A stretch of 64,000 bases of DNA from Eunapius fragilis (Eukaryota > Porifera > Demospongiae > Spongillida > Spongillidae), in assembly GCA_963681505.1 (NCBI GenBank), contig OY811988.1:992001-1056000 (forward strand). The letters are read 5' to 3'. The position numbers and the translations under genes were made by a program. Below, one piece after another: positions 61,601 through 64,000 of this stretch. The notes under the pieces are model-generated. The model saw only the letters and a list, made by a program, of their open reading frames with translations, had not been told where the DNA came from and made no database searches. Position 1 is the first letter of the stretch. The number at the start of each line of letters is the position of its first letter.

Positions 61601-63922
61601 GCATGTGGGGTCACATTAGGCTTCAGTTTCACCTGGTAGGCTTCATCAATAGTACCCAGACCCTGGAAGAGCTGAGGGAAACGCTGGTAGATGTCATTAG
61701 TGTATTCATCCACAGCGTTGATTCTAACCAGTAGCTTCAGTGCTTGAATAGCAGGGATGCCCAGAAGATTCGCCCTAAGTCCTTTAACAACATAGAGAGT
61801 CTGCTCACAGGTGTGACTTGCATGTTCAAGGCATGTACGAACCTGACCCACAACACATAGGGGTACCGCTGCTGGACCCAGCAAAACTTTCCCAGACTTA
61901 GAAAGTTTGTCAATGCCCAAGGTCTTAAATGCATGTTCCGATATTACAGAGACATCTGCACCAGTATCGATCTTGAAGTTGAGGCTGTGGTGGCCATTAA
62001 CCTTGATGTCCACATTCCAAGTGTCTCCTCCTCCAATGGCGCCGAGAAATCCTGTATCTTTACAGGATTCACCTAGTACCTCACCACCTATGGTACAAAT
62101 CTTGCTTGTCCGGCAGCAGGCACTAAAATGTCCACGCTTCTGGCAGTTATTACACGTTGCTTCCCAAGCTGGGCAATTTTCTTTACGATGTGGACCTCTG
62201 CCACACCTATAGCATTTAGCGCCGGAAGGATTTTGGCCACCTGTTTTCTGCCAAACCCGATCCACATTTGTCTCTGAAGGGTTTACATCACCTTTAAGGA
62301 TTTGCTGTTGCTCCTTCACCGCCTCCCGTTGTCGCACCATCTTCATAGCCTTTTCCAGGGTCAATTCGGGATCGAGCTGTAAGCGCTCCGAAAGGGCTGT
62401 GTCTCGAATCCCCACTACAATTCTGTCGCGAATCATCTCGTGTTTCAAATTGCCATAGCTGCAGTTTTCTGCCAGACTGTGCAAAACGGTCACATATTGC
62501 TCCGAAGACTCCCCTTCTAACTGGTTACGCCGATTGAAACGAGCTCTTTCGAATATTACATTCTTTCGTACTTTAAAGAACTCGTCGAATTTCCCAAGGA
62601 CCAGCTTGTATTCTTTACGGTCTTTATCGGTTGTTTTCGAGGACAAAAGAACGTCTTCTGCTGCTTCGCCCAAGCAGTACAAAAGCGTACTAACCTGTCG
62701 GTCATCTTCCTCACTGGAGAGGCCTGAAGCGACTCTAAATTGTTCAAAACGTCGCCGCCATTTTTCCCATTGGTCGGGCTGCTTGAAGTCAAAGGGTTCT
62801 GGTGGATTAAGGCGAATGCTAGCCATCCTTTCGGTTCAAGACCGCTGCCACCATGTGGTATTTACGATATATAATATATATTCACAAGTGACACAATAAT
62901 ACATACACGATATATATATCGTCCCATGGTCACGTGATTGCTCACGTTACCACATCACCACAACTACAATGAGGGATTGTACATGTAAGCTAGTTGTTTT
63001 TAAAGCGGTATACATAGACGAATTCATGCTTTTTATAGTCAGCGCATCTAACTCGGATCGCGGGCGAAGTGACTCACCTCGAGCGAAAGACGTTGTACCC
63101 TTGGTTAGTGTACAAATAATACATGCCGGCAATGAGCTGACATGCACATACGCATCTTCTGCGTTCTTGTGCAGACAATTTTACAGGACGCGTTCCACGA
63201 GAACAGTGATGAATTGGCAGAGGTTCTGCCCTCATTTGTGTGGTCAGACGTGAGTACTACGTTAAAGTCCAAGCTTCTTGAGTCAGTGCGGGGCCACCTC
63301 AGGCACAGCAAGTACACTGTACCACCCGAGAAGATTATGAAAAGAGTTAAGGTGTGTCAAGTTTAGTAAATAGATTATGATTACGCTTATTTATTTATTA
63401 TTATATATATAGGACTACTATTCTAACAGACGATCTACTGTCCTTATGAAGGCCGACAGTTCCAAAGTAAGAAAACGCCGCTCTGAGTTAAAAAGAAGCC
63501 GATTGACTCACGTAAGTTATATTCAGTGGTTTTTTGATACATGATATAAAATGAAATTCCTCTGCAGGCTGCACGCGACAAAGCAGTCAGAGGCCTTGCA
63601 CAAAGGAGACGTACTACCGCAAGATACAGAAGGAATAAAAAAGCTGAGGGCTGCTGTCAAGCCAGCACTACTAGACAACGTACAAGATAGGGATCCACAT
63701 GCAGAGGATGTGGATGAAGAAACTTTGCAAGCTTTTATCCAAAAAGCGCGACTGAACAACATTGCAATCGCACGCGCTGCGTGTGGTGCAGGTGCAAAGA
63801 GGACAGCACGAGCGGCCCAGCTTCCTGATCCAGATCCACATCTCAATCGCGAGCAGCTCAGTTGTAACGTGGACTTGGCGGAACGCTTCTCGGAAGGCGA
63901 ATCAGATGACTCGGAGAACTAG
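58661..63922 (+). CDS. Coiled-coil gene, head-to-head with the EnSpm-like transposase, interrupted by a gypsy element
   Basis: First exon from ATG 58661: MSTQQSRKPAGDWSALRTQ then VRELEDRLALLENVVDRIDE, a coiled coil, to 58809; it resumes after the retrotransposon at 62968 and ends near a GTAAGC donor at 62984. Further candidate exons: 63175-63352 (DAFHENSDELAEVLPSFVW, LKSKLLESVRGHLRHSKYTV), 63412-63510 (YYSNRRSTVLMKADSSKVRK, SELKRSRLTH) and 63569-63922 (KKLRAAVKPALLDNV, LQAFIQKARLNNIAIARAA, ending GESDDSEN). Phases between exons 1 and 2 and between 3 and 4 do not fit with the obvious splice sites, so the model is approximate. The family is not recognised. It may be the accessory gene of the EnSpm-like element. 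Confidence 0.5.
58810..58918 (-). repeat. 3' LTR of the intact gypsy element
   Basis: 109 bp, starts TGTGGTATTTACGATATATA and ends CACATCACCACA on the plus strand. Contains palindromic GATATATATATC. Confidence 0.95.
58903..62826 (-). CDS. Gypsy gag-pol polyprotein, 1307 aa, intact
   Basis: One frame from MASIRLNPPEPFDFKQPDQW, 28 bases inside the 5' LTR boundary, to a stop within the 3' LTR. Gag is about residues 1-200; two zinc knuckles follow at about 205-245 (CYRCGRGPHRKENC; CNNCQKRGHFSACC). Protease has FKIDTGADVSVIS. Reverse transcriptase has FSKLDANSGFWQIPL, FNKLPFGISCAPEHFQKVM and VVCQMDDVLVFG, so the catalytic loop is QMDD rather than Y-x-DD. RNase H has VSADASSHGLGAVLLQ and ETDHKPLV. 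Integrase has the HHCC finger (HSGHLG, CQIC) and core motifs SDLFELNGQ, LITDNGPQYAS and GQAERAVQ. Gag and pol lie in one frame with no shift, as in several invertebrate gypsy lineages. Confidence 0.95.
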   Translation of the reverse strand: MASIRLNPPEPFDFKQPDQWEKWRRRFEQFRVASGLSSEEDDRQVSTLLYCLGEAAEDVLLSSKTTDKDRKEYKLVLGKFDEFFKVRKNVIFERARFNRRNQLEGESSEQYVTVLHSLAENCSYGNLKHEMIRDRIVVGIRDTALSERLQLDPELTLEKAMKMVRQREAVKEQQQILKGDVNPSETNVDRVWQKTGGQNPSGAKCYRCGRGPHRKENCPAWEATCNNCQKRGHFSACCRTSKICTIGGEVLGESCKDTGFLGAIGGGDTWNVDIKVNGHHSLNFKIDTGADVSVISEHAFKTLGIDKLSKSGKVLLGPAAVPLCVVGQVRTCLEHASHTCEQTLYVVKGLRANLLGIPAIQALKLLVRINAVDEYTNDIYQRFPQLFQGLGTIDEAYQVKLKPNVTPHALYAARNVPIPLREKVREELVKMERMGVISRVESPTEWCAGIVVVPKKSGDIRICVDLKPLNECILREVHPLPKVDETLALLAGAQVFSKLDANSGFWQIPLSEDSRLLTTFITPFGRYCFNKLPFGISCAPEHFQKVMSRILEGLDGVVCQMDDVLVFGHTQEGHDHHLQDTLSRIAAAGLTLNKEKCVFSKPTMKFLGHIISKNGISPDPDKTAAIQNMPPPESPSDLRRFMGMVTQLGKFSPNLAQISQPLRELLGATKAWRWGQPQEEAFARIKMELTQPAVLVYYDPAADTKVSADASSHGLGAVLLQLHNSSWKPVAFASRSMSETELRYAQIEKEALATTWACEKFKDYLIGKKFSIETDHKPLVPLLNAKYLDSLPPRILRFRLRLMRFDYTISHVPGKLLYTADTLSRAPTGTSDLDCKALQEEVELYIECVTHHLPATERKLLEYQRHQAEDPLCAQVMKYCSFGWPDKHSIDTKLKPFWGHRGVLTVHKGLLLFGDRIVVPKACQKETLSRIHSGHLGIQRCKLRTQQSVWWPGVNKEIESMVEQCQICAKLAIPHKEPMIVSQPPDYPWQKVGSDLFELNGQKYLLLVDYFSRFLEVTKLSTTTSSAIIHVLKTTFSRYGIPEVLITDNGPQYASSEMKEFSNRYGFTHVTSSPRYPQGNGQAERAVQTSKRLLKCSDDPGISILSYNATPLPWCNLSPSELLMGRKLRTTLPQTTTHLIPEWPFLKEYKRQNMAFKDKQEAQYNRAHRTRPLPALGNGMDVWVSSGDRKIPGQVVAPSHTPSSYLVDTPLGQLRRNRHHLIAVPNQSSDLDQDDNTEGKDQPQPASQEIHAQSTPLDEGHTATSNDNQEDRSHPAQPPPSTIQTRSRTGTIIRPPSRFRGEDVVMW
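62854..62962 (-). repeat. 5' LTR of the intact gypsy element
   Basis: Identical to 58810-58918. It would carry the element's promoter; no TATA box can be singled out because the LTR is AT-rich (TATATAATATATA). Confidence 0.95.
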
Positions 63923-64000
63923 CTGAAGGATGAAATGCTTGGACGATGCAAAGTTGAAACTGTAACTGTTGTGCACGCGCATGAGATTTGAGCCCAAATC

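Larger units (their letters stand above)
58810..62962 (-). mobile_element. Intact Ty3/gypsy LTR retrotransposon, very recent insertion
   Basis: ACTAC target copies at 58805-58809 and 62963-62967. Two 109-bp LTRs (58810-58918 and 62854-62962) are identical base for base in my reading. A primer-binding-type sequence starting TGGTGGCAGCGGTC follows the 5' LTR (minus strand), and a polypurine tract AGAGGGGAAGA abuts the 3' LTR at 58919-58929. One uninterrupted gag-pol frame fills the interior. It lies within the first exon of the coiled-coil gene. All signs point to a young and possibly active element. Confidence 0.95.

Overview
The window is eukaryotic and looks like an invertebrate metazoan. 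Genes have short GT-AG introns, and one is an 18-exon BEACH/WD40/FYVE gene of the WDFY3/WDFY4 (ALFY) type. The DNA is crowded with DIRS, Ty3/gypsy, hAT, piggyBac-like, Tc1-like, Harbinger-like and EnSpm/CACTA-like elements. A sponge or another early-branching invertebrate would fit; this is inference from gene type and mobile-element content. I see no rRNA, tRNA, CRISPR or prokaryotic operon.

Layout. 0-5 kb: diverged repeats, two related fold-back elements, a last coding exon rich in Pro/Tyr, two retroelement tails and a 60-bp tandem repeat. 5.0-13.3 kb, minus strand: the WDFY3-like gene, which begins at its BEACH domain because no upstream exons were found, with several minisatellites in its introns. 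13.8-28 kb: a plus-strand gene known only from splice-consistent exons (a coiled-coil exon at 27.35 kb is the best), its introns filled by hAT, piggyBac-like, Tc1-like and palindromic elements. 27.9-38.5 kb, minus strand: one DIRS retrotransposon cut by three later insertions, each with its own target duplication: a piggyBac-like element, an intact-looking hAT and a hAT-like element that carries further nested elements. 38.7-40.4 kb: a TTAA-flanked element holding a 24-bp minisatellite. 41.3-42.8 kb, plus strand: a putative nuclease-kinase fusion gene related to the Crinkler/RHS-type effector architecture, in my view the most interesting gene here. 43.8-48.7 kb: a decayed gypsy element with very short LTRs inserted in one copy of a tandem duplication whose other copy keeps the empty site. 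50-54.5 kb: mostly minisatellites. 54.6-64 kb: an EnSpm-like transposase gene (minus) facing a coiled-coil gene (plus) head to head; the latter is interrupted by a gypsy element with identical 109-bp LTRs and an intact 1307-codon ORF.

Most of the sequence is therefore transposon biology layered over two or three host genes. The relative ages of several insertions can be read from nesting and target-site duplications. Boundaries given with a target duplication are reliable. Family names resting on protein similarity are from memory of the families and were not checked against a database.
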